Shown: piece by piece, positions 15,607 to 26,100 of the stretch | Numbering within the stretch: position 1 is the stretch's first letter | Layout of the letters: each line of letters opens with the position of its first letter | Source of the DNA: an uncultured Latescibacterota bacterium | Lineage (GTDB): Bacteria > Latescibacterota > UBA2968 > UBA8231 | Assembly: GCA_958295495.1 (NCBI GenBank) | Contig: OY282352.1 | Coordinates: 5,774,049 to 5,838,048, forward strand | Direction: 5' to 3' | Length of the DNA: 64,000 nucleotides | The notes under the pieces: model-generated | Database searches by the model: none | What the model was told of the DNA's origin: nothing | The model's input: only the letters and a program-made list of their open reading frames with translations | Position numbers and translations under genes: made by a program

Positions 15607-17565
15607 GATCACGGCGAGGCTGCGTTCCTGCGCCCATTGCCCTTGGTCGGTTTTGGCGCGCACCTGCACGACGTATATCCCGGGCGCGACGAGTTGCTCC
15701 TTTTCGTCGCGCCCGTTCCATATCGCTCGATGGTGGCCGCTGAGTTGTGCGCCGAGGGTTTGCTGCCACGCCGAGCGGCCGTTGAGCGCGTATATTTCCA
15801 ACTCTACCTCGGCGGCGGCTAGCAAGCGGAACAAGGTGTACTCGATCGTTGCGTGGTCGTTGATGCCGTCTCCTTGTGGGGTGAACGCGGTCGGCTGCAC
15901 CTGTATCGCTCCCAATACCTCATCCAATGCCTGCCCGGTGGCGACCATGCGTAGCTGATCTGTGCCCAAGGCTTTGCTAGTGTCGCCCCCTTCCACTTGC
16001 TGCGGTAGGCTCTGCCCGGAGCGCGCGAACACCTCGGCTTGCACGGTGCCCGAAGCCGTGTACATGACGGTTTCAAAGTGCAAGCGCAGCGTTTGCGCGC
16101 CCCCGTCGCGGATGGGTTCGGGCAAGTAGATTGCTAGGCCTGCGGGTTCGGCGACCACGCTGTCGGCAGCCACCGGCTGCAGGGGATCGCCCATCTCCAA
16201 GCCCAGTAAGGCACCCGCGCCGGGCAGGGTCAGGCGCACCGCATCAAAACCGGTTTGCTCCGGCGCGAACTCGGCCCGCAGATCGCAGACCAACTCGACC
16301 TGTTGCCCGGCCGGCACCTCGGCGATATGGCCTGTGGGTTGTAGGTCGCTGGCCGCGGCTACCTCGCCCACCACTCGCTCGGCCAGCAGCGGGGAATACT
16401 CAATTGCCAGCGAATCTAAGCGCGTAAAATCCCACAGCGTTTGGGTCTCTAGCGCAAGGCGTACTTGCACGTAGCGGCCGCTTGGCACTCGGGGCTGCTC
16501 GCCGGAGTGGCGCAGCGGCGGCGACCAGAAGCTCCAGTGGTCCGCGTCGTCGAAAATGGGGCCGCGCCAGCCCACGGCCGGGGGATCCCAAGGCCAGATG
16601 CGCTGCTTGAGCCGTTCGTATGCGCTTTGCGTTACCTCCACGAGTTGGCCGATGTCGTCGTACCCGTGGTAGCCAGTGGGGGTGGGGTCTAGGCCTGTCT
16701 TGATTTCTACTTGCGCGGATGTGGGCGCGTCGGGCGCGGCCGCGATTTGGTCGCCTTCGCGCCGCCACTTGCTCGCGCCAAAGCGCACGCTCCCGATGTT
16801 GACCGTTTGCCCCAAATCGATCACTTGCGACGTCCACGCGGCCCGCGGCGGAAAGCCCCGGCCGGACACCTCTAGCTCGGCCAAGGCAAACTTGGTGTAG
16901 AACCGGCCGGCGTCCGGGAAGAAGTAGATGCGCAAAAAGCGCAGGTATTGCAGCGGGAACTCGATGTGTACGACGGCTTGGGTGTTCAGATCGACGCTGG
17001 ATAGTAGGACGTCCAAAGGCCGGTAGTGGGTGCCTTCTTCCTCGGCGACGCCGGCGGGGTCGAGGCTGCCGGAGAGTTCGTATTTGGCAAAGGCGAAGTT
17101 GGGGCGATACGGCTCTTGGGTGAATGCGTCGCGGCCCTCGGGCGGGTAGAAGGCAAAGCGATTCACCGGCACGGGTACGCCGAGGTCGAGGGTGTAGAAT
17201 TCGTTGGGGTCGTAGTAATCGTGCGCCGAGAAGAAGGTCGCGAGGTCGCCATCGACAAAGTCGCGTGGTTCGGCGCGTGGGCGGAGGTAGTTGATCCCGC
17301 GCCAGATGCGGACGTCGCCTAGGCGATACGTGGATTCTCCGGGGAATCGCCAGCGATACCAAGGCCCTAACTGGGGGAGCAAGTTTTCGCCGGATTTGAG
17401 TTCGCGTGGCTGGAGTGCGGACGGGTCGGTAGCGTCGTCCATCATCCGCTGCTGCCCGGTCCACGCCGCCCACGGCTCGGGGCCGCCGAGGCGAAACTCA
17501 TCTGTTGCCCATGAGCGCGCCGACAGACCGTTTAGCACTAATGCAAGGGCAAACGCATGTCGCAT
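15601..17565 (-). CDS. Secreted discoidin-like protein with C-terminal FlgD/CHU_C-type sorting domain
   Basis: 654 residues from ATG 17565 (MRHAFALALVLNGLSARSWA, a signal peptide) behind AGAGG; a longer frame would overlap the upstream gene. The middle contains F5/8-type (discoidin-like) segments such as YTLDLGVPVPVNRFAFYPPE and VIDLGQTVNIGSVRFGASKW. The end (AFTPQGDGINDHATIEYTLF to the terminal Y) is the FlgD-like/gliding-type beta-sandwich used for surface sorting in FCB bacteria. It is clearly paralogous to the 773-residue protein at 31672. Likely an outer-surface carbohydrate- or matrix-binding protein; no catalytic domain visible. Confidence 0.8.
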   Translation of the reverse strand: MRHAFALALVLNGLSARSWATDEFRLGGPEPWAAWTGQQRMMDDATDPSALQPRELKSGENLLPQLGPWYRWRFPGESTYRLGDVRIWRGINYLRPRAEPRDFVDGDLATFFSAHDYYDPNEFYTLDLGVPVPVNRFAFYPPEGRDAFTQEPYRPNFAFAKYELSGSLDPAGVAEEEGTHYRPLDVLLSSVDLNTQAVVHIEFPLQYLRFLRIYFFPDAGRFYTKFALAELEVSGRGFPPRAAWTSQVIDLGQTVNIGSVRFGASKWRREGDQIAAAPDAPTSAQVEIKTGLDPTPTGYHGYDDIGQLVEVTQSAYERLKQRIWPWDPPAVGWRGPIFDDADHWSFWSPPLRHSGEQPRVPSGRYVQVRLALETQTLWDFTRLDSLAIEYSPLLAERVVGEVAAASDLQPTGHIAEVPAGQQVELVCDLRAEFAPEQTGFDAVRLTLPGAGALLGLEMGDPLQPVAADSVVAEPAGLAIYLPEPIRDGGAQTLRLHFETVMYTASGTVQAEVFARSGQSLPQQVEGGDTSKALGTDQLRMVATGQALDEVLGAIQVQPTAFTPQGDGINDHATIEYTLFRLLAAAEVELEIYALNGRSAWQQTLGAQLSGHHRAIWNGRDEKEQLVAPGIYVVQVRAKTDQGQWAQERSLAVIY

Positions 17566-17604
17566 GGGACCTCTGATTTCTTGGTTGAATGGGATGTTTG
17601 GGGG

Positions 17605-17646
17605 GATGGGCACTAGCTCCCACCTGCAAGGGAGCGCGCTGGCCGC
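17605..17646. repeat. Dispersed 42-bp hairpin repeat, copy 1
   Basis: Forty of 42 positions match the copy at 19707. The core GCTCCC-8 nt-GGGAGC can fold into a hairpin; it is flanked by GATGGGCACTA and GCGCTGGCCGC. It lies just downstream of the minus gene ending at 17664, a position typical of REP-like elements. Confidence 0.75.
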
Positions 17647-17663
17647 TGCGGTTCTAGGCGGCT

Positions 17664-19586
17664 TTATTCCAAGACCATCATCTTGCGCCCCCGCGTACCT
17701 GCCCCAGCCTGAAGCCGGTACAGGTAAACTCCGTTGGCGACGCGTATGCCGCGATGGTTGCGGCCGTCCCAAAGAACTTGGTACGCGCCGGGAGCTTGGA
17801 ACTCGTCCACCAGTGTGCGCACCGGCTGGCCGAGGGCGTTGTAGATCACCAGCCGCACCGGGCCGGCGGTACTCACGCGGTAGGGGATCTGGGTGGAGCT
17901 ATTGAAGGGGTTGGGGTAGTTGGGCTCCAGACCGCTGGTGGTCGGCAAGTAAGCCACCTGCTTGGCCGCGCTGTCCAGCCGCTCGACCGCTACTACCCGT
18001 GCGTCGCCGCCGAGTGGTAGTTCGAGAATCTGACGCCTGCCCTCGTTCAGGGGAATGCTGTTCCACAAGCCTACCACTTCGTCGGCCGCGTTGCGGGCGC
18101 GGGCTTGGTAGAAGCCGCTCACTCCGTCAGCACTGGAAATGGTCAGAGCCACCCGGCCGTCTGCGTCGGTGACCGCGCTATAAACATAGTCGGGCTGGCG
18201 GCCGGCGATCGCGTACGAAAATTCGACGGTCAGGCCCTCAACCGCGGCACCGAGGACGGTGGCTTCTACTTCCGTGTTTGCGAGAGAGGTCGGTTCGGGG
18301 GTTGCTGCGGGAGCTTCTTGGTCGGATGGATCGGTCGAGAAGATCCGATATAGTCCCGTCTGATCGGTGACCCACATGTCGGTTCCTTCCGGTCCGATGG
18401 CGACGCGCTTAGGAGCAGCAAAACCGATTGCAAAGGCTTCGATGTGACCTCTCGGGCTTGCGACCCAAATGTTGTCCGTTACGGCGTCTGCTACATAGAG
18501 ACCGCTGCCGAGAGGCCCAGCGTTAGAGAACGCGATTCCTTGGAATTGACGCTCACTGACATCTGCCGGCGACACCAACGTGCGCCATTCCCCGTCGGCT
18601 TGAAGTTGGTACAAACCTGAAAGTCCTTCGTGGTTGAGATCGGTATCGGAGAGCGTCAAAAGACCGCCGTATTTCCCGGTCGGATCGGACTTCAGGTCCA
18701 TTGGGTCGATATCGCTTCTGCCGCTAGGTAGGGTATGGGAAGCGATCAGGTGGAGATTGAAGGATGTATCCAGCCGGTAGAAAGACTGGCCTTGACCAAT
18801 GTCTGCATCGTAGATATAGGCACCTGCTGGGTAGTTTGGCTGGCTACTGAATTCAATGGACGCTTGGGTCGAATTTCCATCATAGATATTGATTGCGTCG
18901 CGGAACTCGCCGTGCGGCTCTACGATTACGAGACGGGTTTTGCGCTGTCCAGCCGGGCCCGCGTTGATCGCTACGAACAGCTTGTTGTCAAACAGTCCGG
19001 TTTGATCGAAACGGACCGTCGGCACCGCGTTTACCAACTTGGCAGGGATGCGGGCGACTAGCTCCTCTCCGCCGGCCGAGTACCTCCAAAGCAAGACTTC
19101 CCCATCATCGAACGCGGCGTTGAGGATTGTAGCACCCATGATCCCCGTGCCGTATTCGGGATTCGTGATAAGATCAATGGCGACCGGTTCCAACGATGAC
19201 CACTTCTCGACATCAAAACCGAGCGGAACGGATATATCGACGGGTGGATCTGCGATGTTCAACATGTCCCACAGCAGAATCGTGCCGTCCCCACTCGCAC
19301 TCGCGATGGTCCGTCCATCGGGACTGAACGCAACGCTATAGACACCCCCCGTATGGCCCGTGAGCAGGGCGACCTCTTGATGGGTTGCCGTATCATAGAG
19401 CCAAATACCGACGGCACTCGCCACCGCGAGACGAGTGCCGTCGGGAGAATACGCGGTATTACCAGATAGCCCCCCTTTACCAAGGCGCATTTTGGCACCT
19501 TCGGGCAAACCCCATTGCGTATAGTCTTGGGCGAAGGTGTTGAGTGAAAATAGAGATAACAGAATCAATGTGATGATTGTTTTCAT
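17664..19586 (-). CDS. Secreted WD40-type beta-propeller protein with PNPFN sorting domain
   Basis: 640 residues with signal peptide MKTIITLILLSLFSLNTFAQ. The N-terminal part has WD40-like blades (GGVYSVAFSPDGRTIASASG, TILLWDM). Middle segments such as FQGIAFSNAGPLGSGLYVAD and FAAPKRVAIGPEGTDMWVTD resemble NHL/PEP-CTERM-type propeller blades. The C-terminus starts LEPNYPNPFNSSTQIPYRVS and ends NGVYLYRLQAGAG...MVLE, the FlgD-like sorting domain of FCB-group secreted proteins. Probably an exported surface protein of unknown ligand. Codon use in the middle section is somewhat less GC-rich than in its neighbours. Confidence 0.85.
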   Translation of the reverse strand: MKTIITLILLSLFSLNTFAQDYTQWGLPEGAKMRLGKGGLSGNTAYSPDGTRLAVASAVGIWLYDTATHQEVALLTGHTGGVYSVAFSPDGRTIASASGDGTILLWDMLNIADPPVDISVPLGFDVEKWSSLEPVAIDLITNPEYGTGIMGATILNAAFDDGEVLLWRYSAGGEELVARIPAKLVNAVPTVRFDQTGLFDNKLFVAINAGPAGQRKTRLVIVEPHGEFRDAINIYDGNSTQASIEFSSQPNYPAGAYIYDADIGQGQSFYRLDTSFNLHLIASHTLPSGRSDIDPMDLKSDPTGKYGGLLTLSDTDLNHEGLSGLYQLQADGEWRTLVSPADVSERQFQGIAFSNAGPLGSGLYVADAVTDNIWVASPRGHIEAFAIGFAAPKRVAIGPEGTDMWVTDQTGLYRIFSTDPSDQEAPAATPEPTSLANTEVEATVLGAAVEGLTVEFSYAIAGRQPDYVYSAVTDADGRVALTISSADGVSGFYQARARNAADEVVGLWNSIPLNEGRRQILELPLGGDARVVAVERLDSAAKQVAYLPTTSGLEPNYPNPFNSSTQIPYRVSTAGPVRLVIYNALGQPVRTLVDEFQAPGAYQVLWDGRNHRGIRVANGVYLYRLQAGAGTRGRKMMVLE

Positions 19587-19706
19587 TTTCAGCTCTCCAC
19601 GTTGACCTCAGCGGTTAGTGCCCAGCAGAAATATCCCACTAACCACTATCAGAAGATCTGAGTGCCCGTGTCAATAGGTGCTCCGTCGTTGTTCGGGAAT
19701 GCGAGT

Positions 19707-19748
19707 GATGGGCACTAGCTCCCTCCTGCGAGGGAGCGCGCTGGCCGC
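19707..19748. repeat. Dispersed 42-bp hairpin repeat, copy 2 (supplies the stop codon of the MFS gene)
   Basis: Same element as at 17605 with two substitutions that change the hairpin loop and one arm (GCTCCCTCCTGCGAGGGAGC). On the minus strand it encodes the last residues of the MFS protein (ARSLAGGS) and its TAG, so the element has been absorbed into the coding sequence. Confidence 0.75.
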
Positions 19749-20971
19749 AGCCCAAAAAAGGCCGCCATGATTAGACCGCTCGCAATCCGCGACGCGCAGG
19801 CTAGTCCAAAGGCGGCCCCGTAGCCATAGTCGAGGATGAGCGTGCCGCCTAGGAGGCTGCCGAGGAAGTTCAAAAGCTGGAAGCCGCAGACGCGGAGGCC
19901 CTGGATCCGCGCCCAGTAGTGCCGGGGCAGCACTTGGGTGGAGAAGTGCTGGTCGGACGGGTTGTCGATGACTTCGCCGATGCGCACGAGCAGGAACATG
20001 GGCACGGCCAACGGCAGGCTGATAAAGGCCCCCATAACTCCGAGGGCACTGCCGCCCACGGTGCGGGCCGGGAGGATGGTCAGGGTCGGCCCGAAGCGGC
20101 GCACCAGCGTCGGCGCAGAGAAGGTCGCTGGCAGGCCGGCGAGTTGGCTGAGGAAGAAGATCGCGCCGATCGCGGCCGGGCCGATACCCAGCTCGGCTTC
20201 GAAGAACACGTTGAAAAATGGGTACGTCAGCCCCATGGAGAAACCGCGCGTACCGCTCAAGGCGGCAATGGCGGCAAAGACGCGCCACGGAGCAACCACC
20301 GGCTGGTCCCCGGGCGGCGACCGGGTCGGCGCGGGTGCTCTTTCGCGGCGGGCCGGACCGGATGCGTACAACAGCGGCACGACGGCGATGAGCGAACAAG
20401 CCGCGCCGAGGAACAGGGCGTAGCGGAAGGGCGCGGGGGCCTCGGTGGAAAGGCCGAGGAAGTAGCCCATGACCCCGGGCATGAAGCCGCCGATTAGGCT
20501 CAAGAGCATGCGGACGATTATTTGCAGGGCCGACCATATCGCGAGGGCTTCGGCGCGGCGCGCTGGGTGGGCATTGTCCGAGAGGAAGGGCACGTGGTTG
20601 ACCCAGACGAAGGCCATGGCCACGCCGCCGACAAACGAGAACGCCAGCAGTGCGCCCGGCGCTGTGGTCAAGCACAGGCCCAACTGGGAGATGGCCAGCA
20701 GCAGACCCGAGGCTATGAGGAAAGGCTTGCGGCCGAGGCGGTCGCTCAGGATGCCGGTGGGCAGGGCTAGCAGGCCGGTCGCCAACGGTGCCATGCTGGC
20801 GACTTGGCCGATGAAGTCCTCTTGGTAGCTCAGGCGCAGTAGATAGAGGTTGTACAGCAGGGAAAAGAGCGCCATGCCGGCGTTGATCGAGGTGCCAAAA
20901 GCGAAGAACAGCCGGACATTGCGGTTGAATTCCCGCAGCCGAAAGCGGCTCAGGGCGTGGCCGATGAGCAT
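19715..20971 (-). CDS. MFS transporter
   Basis: A 418-residue inner-membrane major facilitator with about 12 hydrophobic helices. The cytoplasmic loop 2-3 signature reads GILSDRLGRKPFLIASG; a long polar loop rich in Pro and Arg (PARRERAPAPTRSPPGDQP) separates the two halves. The start at 20971 overlaps the end of the upstream peptidase-like gene by 22 nt, so the two are likely one operon and the transporter may import or export the product or substrate of that enzyme. The last residues come from a dispersed hairpin repeat. Substrate unknown. Confidence 0.9.
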   Translation of the reverse strand: MLIGHALSRFRLREFNRNVRLFFAFGTSINAGMALFSLLYNLYLLRLSYQEDFIGQVASMAPLATGLLALPTGILSDRLGRKPFLIASGLLLAISQLGLCLTTAPGALLAFSFVGGVAMAFVWVNHVPFLSDNAHPARRAEALAIWSALQIIVRMLLSLIGGFMPGVMGYFLGLSTEAPAPFRYALFLGAACSLIAVVPLLYASGPARRERAPAPTRSPPGDQPVVAPWRVFAAIAALSGTRGFSMGLTYPFFNVFFEAELGIGPAAIGAIFFLSQLAGLPATFSAPTLVRRFGPTLTILPARTVGGSALGVMGAFISLPLAVPMFLLVRIGEVIDNPSDQHFSTQVLPRHYWARIQGLRVCGFQLLNFLGSLLGGTLILDYGYGAAFGLACASRIASGLIMAAFFGLRPARSLAGGS

Positions 20972-21978
20972 CCGGCGTGGCGTCTCTCAAAGACCTCGAC
21001 GGCCTTTTGCACGGCGATCTTTGCGGTGTGGACCCGCTCGGCAAAGGGCCGCTCCATGCCGGTCTCAATGGTGAAGGCCAAGCCGTAAGTGTGCGCGGCA
21101 AAGTCGGCGAGGTTGAGGCCCTCGCCGCGCTGCCGGGGGTTGAGCCAGAAGACGCTGTGCGGCCCTTGGGTGAAAAAAGACCCGGGCAAATAATCGCTCG
21201 GGGCGAGGGCCACCCCGGAGGCCGCGACCGCGGCGATCATCTCGCTGGCCATGGCCTCCTCCCACTGCTGGTCGGAGGAGGTGCGCTGGTGCCGCGCTGA
21301 AAACCAGAAGAAGTCGCCCCCGTGCTCGTGGAGGTCCAGCGTCAAGCCGGGCTGTATGGCGGCCATCAGGTCGCGGGTGCAGCGCGGCTCGACCGGGGCC
21401 CAAGGGGTGTCGTGGAAGCGGTTGAGGTGGAGGACTTCGCCGGCCGGGGTGATGATTAGGGTGTACGCGCACTCGACGCCGGGATTGCTGGCGGCAAAAA
21501 AGAGCCGACGGCCCTTGAGTGCTTCGACCCAGTCCCCTACTCGATGGTTGTACAGGTTGCTCGTTGCGTAGCTGTACTCGCCGATCAGGGCCACCACGGT
21601 AGCGCTTTCGCGATAGAGGACTTCGCCGCGCTTTTTGAGCAAGGGAGCGACGTCGTCGAGGCCGCCGAGGTTTGGAGTTGTATCTAGGCTCAAGCCGAGC
21701 GCGTAGGCGAGGCCGTTCATGCCGATGGGATCGCGGCTGGGAATGGTGTAGAGCTGGTGCTCGGTCTCGATCTCGTCGATGAGGGCACAGGCCGCGCTGA
21801 CGCCGGCTTGTTCGGTGGCATGGCTGCCGGCACTGATGAAAATGGCCGGTGTTTTGTCGCCGCCGCTTTTGACCGCGACAATGGGTTGTCCGTCGGGCGC
21901 ACGGCCGAGGATCTGGGGAGTGTGGCCGTTATCCTGAATACAGGTGAGCAGGTCGGCGTAGCGGTCGAATGGCTGCAT
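20950..21978 (-). CDS. M14-family-like zinc carboxypeptidase/deacylase
   Basis: 342 residues from ATG 21978 (MQPFDRYADLLTCIQDNG). The zinc motif H-x-x-E appears as SAGSHATEQAGV (His53, Glu56); the third zinc His is probably in LTLDLHEHGGDFFWF, and the catalytic Glu in AFTIETGMERPF. This matches the M14 metallopeptidase / succinylglutamate-desuccinylase clan, whose members hydrolyse C-terminal or amide-linked residues. It lies between a PhyH gene (6-nt gap upstream) and an MFS gene (overlap), suggesting a three-gene operon for uptake and processing of an acylated or amide compound. No signal peptide seen, so probably cytoplasmic. Confidence 0.8.
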   Translation of the reverse strand: MQPFDRYADLLTCIQDNGHTPQILGRAPDGQPIVAVKSGGDKTPAIFISAGSHATEQAGVSAACALIDEIETEHQLYTIPSRDPIGMNGLAYALGLSLDTTPNLGGLDDVAPLLKKRGEVLYRESATVVALIGEYSYATSNLYNHRVGDWVEALKGRRLFFAASNPGVECAYTLIITPAGEVLHLNRFHDTPWAPVEPRCTRDLMAAIQPGLTLDLHEHGGDFFWFSARHQRTSSDQQWEEAMASEMIAAVAASGVALAPSDYLPGSFFTQGPHSVFWLNPRQRGEGLNLADFAAHTYGLAFTIETGMERPFAERVHTAKIAVQKAVEVFERRHAGCSSATP

Positions 21979-21983
21979 AGCGT

Positions 21984-22991
21984 TTAGGCGCACAGGGGAT
22001 GCGCCATTTGTGCGCGGCGGAAGGGGACGTCGATCTGGCCGTCTTGGTTGATGGCCGCCATTTTGGCCCGCGCCTCTAGCCACAGCCGGTGCCACTCGGC
22101 CGGGTCGCGCAGCTCGCTGTCTGGGTGGCGGCGGCTGCGTGCGACAAACCCGGGGAAGGCGATGCGCCCGGTGGGCTGGTCGGTGGGGTTGTAGCGCAGA
22201 TCAAAACTCCAGCGGACCTCGTCGCTGACGTTGGGATAGGAGCCGTGGACGGTCTGCTTGTGGACGCAGATGACGTCGCCGCGCTCGACCGGCAGGGGAA
22301 TGGCCCGATCGGCGGCGAAGAGCTTTTCCGGGACTTGCGCGGCCCCGGCGAATTGGGGCGCGTTGTCCATGTAGTTGGGGCAGTGGGGCAAAAGTCCGCT
22401 CTTGTGCGAGCCGGGCGCGACCATCAGCGGCCCCTTCTCGATGGGAGTGTCTTGCAGGGAAAACCACACCGTTAGCATCTGCGTGTCGTCCGCGTCCTCG
22501 GTCACGACACCGTGGTCTTGGTGCCACTGGGTGGCCCCGAGGATGGCGTTGCCGAATTGGTTTTTGGGCAGGTAGCGCTCGGGCGGCTTGATGCGGACGT
22601 GCTGGACGGGGTTGGAATAGATTTCCGGGCCAATCAGCGACTCGACGACGTCGAGCAGGGCGAGATCGGTGAAGGCGCGGAAGACGGCCGGCCCGGCCCA
22701 GAAGGGGGTGTCGGACTGGACGTTTTGAAAGGGCAGTGAGAAGTCGAAGTACTGGCTGTGGATGCGGCCGGTTTCAACGCAAATTTGGATGTAGCGGTCG
22801 CCGAAGTCGAGCTCTTCGTAGCGCGAGGTAATTTCGCCCTCAGCGTAGAGCGCGTCGGCCAAGCTGTCGAGGACGGTGGCGTATTCGTCGATGACCGGGT
22901 CGAGGGTGGAGACTGGATCGAGGACGCCTTTGACGACGACGTAGCCTTCGCTAGCAAAGTGGTCGAGTTGGTGGGGGGTGAGCGCGGGCAT
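21984..22991 (-). CDS. Phytanoyl-CoA dioxygenase (PhyH) family protein
   Basis: A 335-residue Fe(II)/2-oxoglutarate oxygenase-like protein. ATG 22991 is chosen because GGAGG lies 8 nt upstream; the ATG at 23006 is part of that ribosome site. Iron ligands are intact: H-x-D in ATQWHQDHGVV and the distal His in VHKQTVHGSYPN, with the 2-oxoglutarate-binding Arg probably in RWSFDLRYNP. The family motif MVAPGSHKSG is also present. It is the first gene of a probable operon with the M14-like and MFS genes. Substrate unknown. Confidence 0.9.
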   Translation of the reverse strand: MPALTPHQLDHFASEGYVVVKGVLDPVSTLDPVIDEYATVLDSLADALYAEGEITSRYEELDFGDRYIQICVETGRIHSQYFDFSLPFQNVQSDTPFWAGPAVFRAFTDLALLDVVESLIGPEIYSNPVQHVRIKPPERYLPKNQFGNAILGATQWHQDHGVVTEDADDTQMLTVWFSLQDTPIEKGPLMVAPGSHKSGLLPHCPNYMDNAPQFAGAAQVPEKLFAADRAIPLPVERGDVICVHKQTVHGSYPNVSDEVRWSFDLRYNPTDQPTGRIAFPGFVARSRRHPDSELRDPAEWHRLWLEARAKMAAINQDGQIDVPFRRAQMAHPLCA

Positions 22992-23167
22992 GGGCTTAGC
23001 CTCCATTGGATTTGGGGTTGGTGGCCGGCGTCTCTCTACAATACAGTAGGCTGCTGCGGTCTGGCAAGGGGATTGTGCGCCGATTGAGCGGTAAATCTCG
23101 GTCTAAGTTAGTGCTCATAATCTTCCTTCCTCAAGAGGAATTGGGGCACCAATCAGTTTTGATAGAT

Positions 23168-26100
23168 CTACCGGAAAATCTCGTCAAGACGCCAAACGAG
23201 TCTGAGTGCGTCCGACCAGCCTGTTTTGGCGAAAATATCCAATAGGTTCAACAGAGCCTCTAAGCTCTGCCCTTCGCGTACTTCGCTCCGGTGGTCAGCG
23301 AGGACAGTTTCGACTAATTTGACAACCTCTGTAACTGCGAGGGAATCGAGATTGTAACCGGATGGTTCACTTGAACTTGCGACCCCCTCAGCTAAAAGCA
23401 AGACCTCTTTGGGGTTACAGCTTAGAAAACTTGCTAGAAGCTGCATAAAATGATGTGCCGTCGGTGCGAACATGACGCCATTTTTTTCATCTCGTGCGAA
23501 AACAATGGTCCGCTCCATAAGCGGCTTTACTTCTTTATAGAAGCGACAGCGCAACTCATCCGGGATTTCCTCTGCTGATTTCTCAGATGTTTTGTTTTCG
23601 TATGCAATCTCAAAGTAGAGACACTCGATCACCCCATCAATTACTTGGTAGGTATCACGCAATTTTTTTTGTTCTCCCTCAGTGTTGTTGGAAGTCTTAC
23701 ACAATTCTCGGACTGCGGGAGAAACCACATCAATCGCTTGCTCTAACCATTTAATAGCCCGTTGAACCATTTCTAGACCTTCGGGAGTTTTGAAATTCTT
23801 CGGAACGACATAAGCTTTCACGACATGAGACACAGCATGATTCAGGGGATTGGCGAATCGGACTGGCTCGCTGAAAAAGGTATCTTTGATTGTTTTTAAT
23901 GCCCATGAATTTTCACGATTGATTGCCAACCACATCAGCAAAACAATAAACGAATCTCCTAGAGCTACGCTCTCTGGCAGTGTGCGCTTGAGCATCTTAT
24001 CCATGATACGGATCGTCTTATCTTCATTCTCTTTTTTTAATGCGACGACTTTAGTCAACGTATAGTAGAGGTATTTTTGTACGACGTGAGTCGCTTCATG
24101 AGTTGCCCTATTCTCTACGATTTTCCATAATTTTTCGGGCTCTTTATAGTAAATTCGGAACAATTCCATAGCTGCTACCATCCGAACAGAGGACACAGGG
24201 TCACTGGCAAGAGACTCGATTGCGCTTAACATTTCCGTATCAGGTCGCCGAGCTGCGAACCTTAGCAGTCCTTGGGCGGCGTCATGTCGTGGAAATGGAG
24301 AATACATAGGAGTATCGGATTGAGCATCGCTTGAATCTGGCTTGGGCAGTTCATGCTTTGCAGCTTCTAAAAGCACTTGACGACAAAAAGAGAATTGTTT
24401 GCTCTCAAGGTTAGCAACTCGACCGAGGATTGCAACGCAAGCCGTCAATTTATACCAGAGAGAATCAATTACCTCTTTATCAGCGTTAGCATTCCCCTTT
24501 ACGGAGGCGTATGCTTCTTGTAACGGCGGCAAAATCAATTCGGTAGCTACTTCATTTGGTACTTCATTTAGCCACTCTGATTTGAATTTATCGAGATCCC
24601 CGAAAAAGCATTGTAGTTCTTGATTTTCAGGTTTAGTTATGTCAACACCTTGATCTTGGAGGAACATTTCCTCAGAATAGGACTCTACTGAAGATTCAAA
24701 GCTGAATAAAGGCTTATTTTGGGGAATTTCATCCGCCAACTCCATTGTTTTCCTGATCTCTTTAGCTTCTTGCGTTTGAAGCAAGTCTTGAGGTATTCTT
24801 GCTATAAGATAGTTTTTTCGTTCTCCAAACTGGAGAGTATTCTTGTCCGTTGCTCCTGCGGGAAGCCGCAAAATGCTTTTTTCAATCTGACGTATTTGAT
24901 CGGATGTAAACTCAGGCACAGAGGCTTCTAAAAACAGGCCGAGGTCTTGATAGGTAGGACTCATTTGTATCGGCCTTGCTATGCAAAGTTCAAACAGGTG
25001 TGGTGCGAAAACCTTGGGGAACTGAGCGGCTGTCTTCAAAAGGCGTTTCCAGAAGAACTCGACCCGCATGTGATCTCGGAAAACATCAAGCAGTGAATCG
25101 AGAAGCGGAAATGGATCTTCAGACTCGGGCAGAGCAGCGATGAATTTAAATAATTCATCCGCGATTTTGATAGGTTCATCGTGGTTAAACTCATCCCATA
25201 TACAATTATTATCTCGCACAAAGTACGCGTTTTTCCCACGGAACTCGAACGTCTCTATCAAATCTTCATACTTCACTCTTGGTTTAAGGTCCGTCTGCGC
25301 GGGTCTCTCGGTGCCCAGTTCTGACGCGAAAACTATCAAATCTTCATACTTCACTCTTGGTTTATCGTCAATATGTTCTTTCCGAATAAAAGAATTCAGA
25401 CTTTGGATCGCCGCTTGTGCTGCAACTAACGGCTTTGCCTTAAGAAAGTCGGAGAAATGCCTTATCAGCAGATATTGACAACTATCGTAGTCTTGGCGAC
25501 GATTGCTCGTTAAAGGTAAAATGGGGCCACTATTTAGGCTTGTCTTCTCAGTGCTATCCTCGGAATATGTGAAGACCGTGAGATAGACTGAGGCAACAAA
25601 CTCAGGGTCAAAAGTCCAAATTTCGTCAATATGTTTGGTCAGCCACCACAGAAAGTTTATTGGAAATTTACTTTCTTGAGTCAGTTCGAGAACCTTTTTA
25701 AGAAGAGGGCGAGATTCTTTGGGATTTGTACCATACGTTTTGGCGACAAGCGGCACTGCCCAAGAACTACCAAACCGATTATACCAATCACTATCACTCG
25801 TCACCCGCTCTTGCCATACCCATCCAAGTAGTCGCCGCCCAACTCGTCCACAGGCATCTCTGATAGTCGTGTTCTCAGTTTTTATCGCTCGCTCAAGAAT
25901 ATCCGAAGTGATGGTTGCCAAATTCCAAGCAAAGTCGGCGTGATAGGGTGGCAAAACTTGGTCGAAGAAGTCAATCCAGAGTTCGTCGCGTTCGATTTGC
26001 AGTGCTTGGAGTGATTGCAAGAGCCGCATCATCGCCTCGTTTGCGATAGATTCCCTGTTCCGCAATCTTTCCAAAAGCGGGGTCAGTTGCGTAGTTTTGC

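Noticed and set aside
15601..17772. Longer 723-residue start for the discoidin-like protein
   Set aside because: It would overlap the upstream propeller gene by more than 100 bp and lacks a signal peptide; ATG 17565 starts a clear signal sequence.
19671..21101. 476-residue minus frame covering the MFS gene
   Set aside because: Out-of-frame, Arg/Pro-rich reading; the 418-residue frame has the membrane helices and DRLGRK motif.
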